Assembly (NCBI GenBank): GCA_027483425.1
Contig: JAIXUR010000631.1
Location: forward strand, 1 to 5,533
Reading direction: 5' to 3'
Source: Cyanobacteriota bacterium
GTDB taxonomy: Bacteria > Cyanobacteriota > Cyanobacteriia > Phormidesmidales > Phormidesmidaceae
Length of the DNA stretch: 5,533 bases
Shown here: positions 5,515 to 5,533 of the stretch, piece by piece
Position numbering within the stretch: position 1 is the first letter of the stretch
How the letters are laid out: every line of letters begins with the position of its first letter
The notes under the pieces: generated by a model
Seen by the model: only the letters and a program-made list of their open reading frames with translations
What the model was told of the DNA's origin: nothing
Databases searched by the model: none
Translations under genes and position numbers: made by a program

Positions 5515-5533
5515 AAGGTGCCACACTTTGCGG

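Overview
The window looks like cyanobacterial chromosome. The sequence is GC-rich, and I count ten copies of the octamer GCGATCGC (HIP1), starting at 79, 505, 613, 1030, 1763, 3100, 3241, 4230, 4765 and 4959. That density is a recognised cyanobacterial signature. A COP23-type protein, an AMIN-domain protein and a WG-repeat protein fit the same origin. A high-GC filamentous lineage of the Leptolyngbya/Nodosilinea kind is my inference; no ribosomal marker is present to prove it.

Layout. (1) 1-1433, minus strand: the N-terminal 477 codons of an exported AMIN-domain protein with a very long Pro/Ala/Thr-rich linker; its C-terminus lies beyond the left edge. (2) 1434-1902: a divergent intergenic region of 469 bases holding a GC-rich perfect hairpin of dispersed-repeat type and the upstream regions of both flanking genes. 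(3) 1903-2652, plus: an exported COP23-family protein with four cysteines and a five-unit 12-base tandem repeat just after the signal peptide. (4) 2737-3636, plus: an alpha/beta-fold hydrolase whose catalytic His and usual Asp appear to be lost. (5) 3633-4640, minus: a protein made almost entirely of nine WG repeats, converging on the hydrolase so closely that the stop codons overlap. (6) 4660 to about 5487, minus: a DnaQ-like DEDDh 3'-5' exonuclease with a C-terminal winged-helix-like segment and a terminal sliding-clamp-binding motif.

How the genes relate. The AMIN and COP23 genes are divergent, both products are predicted to be exported, and they may share a regulatory region. COP23 and the hydrolase are co-directional with an 84-base gap and no visible terminator, so they could be co-transcribed. 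The exonuclease and WG-repeat genes are co-directional with a 19-base gap and probably form a transcription unit. I see no tRNA, rRNA, CRISPR array, transposase or integrase. Nothing here forms an obvious defence island or wholly new system. The points most worth following are the pseudo-catalytic hydrolase, the clamp-motif exonuclease with its WG-repeat partner, and the very regular WG array.
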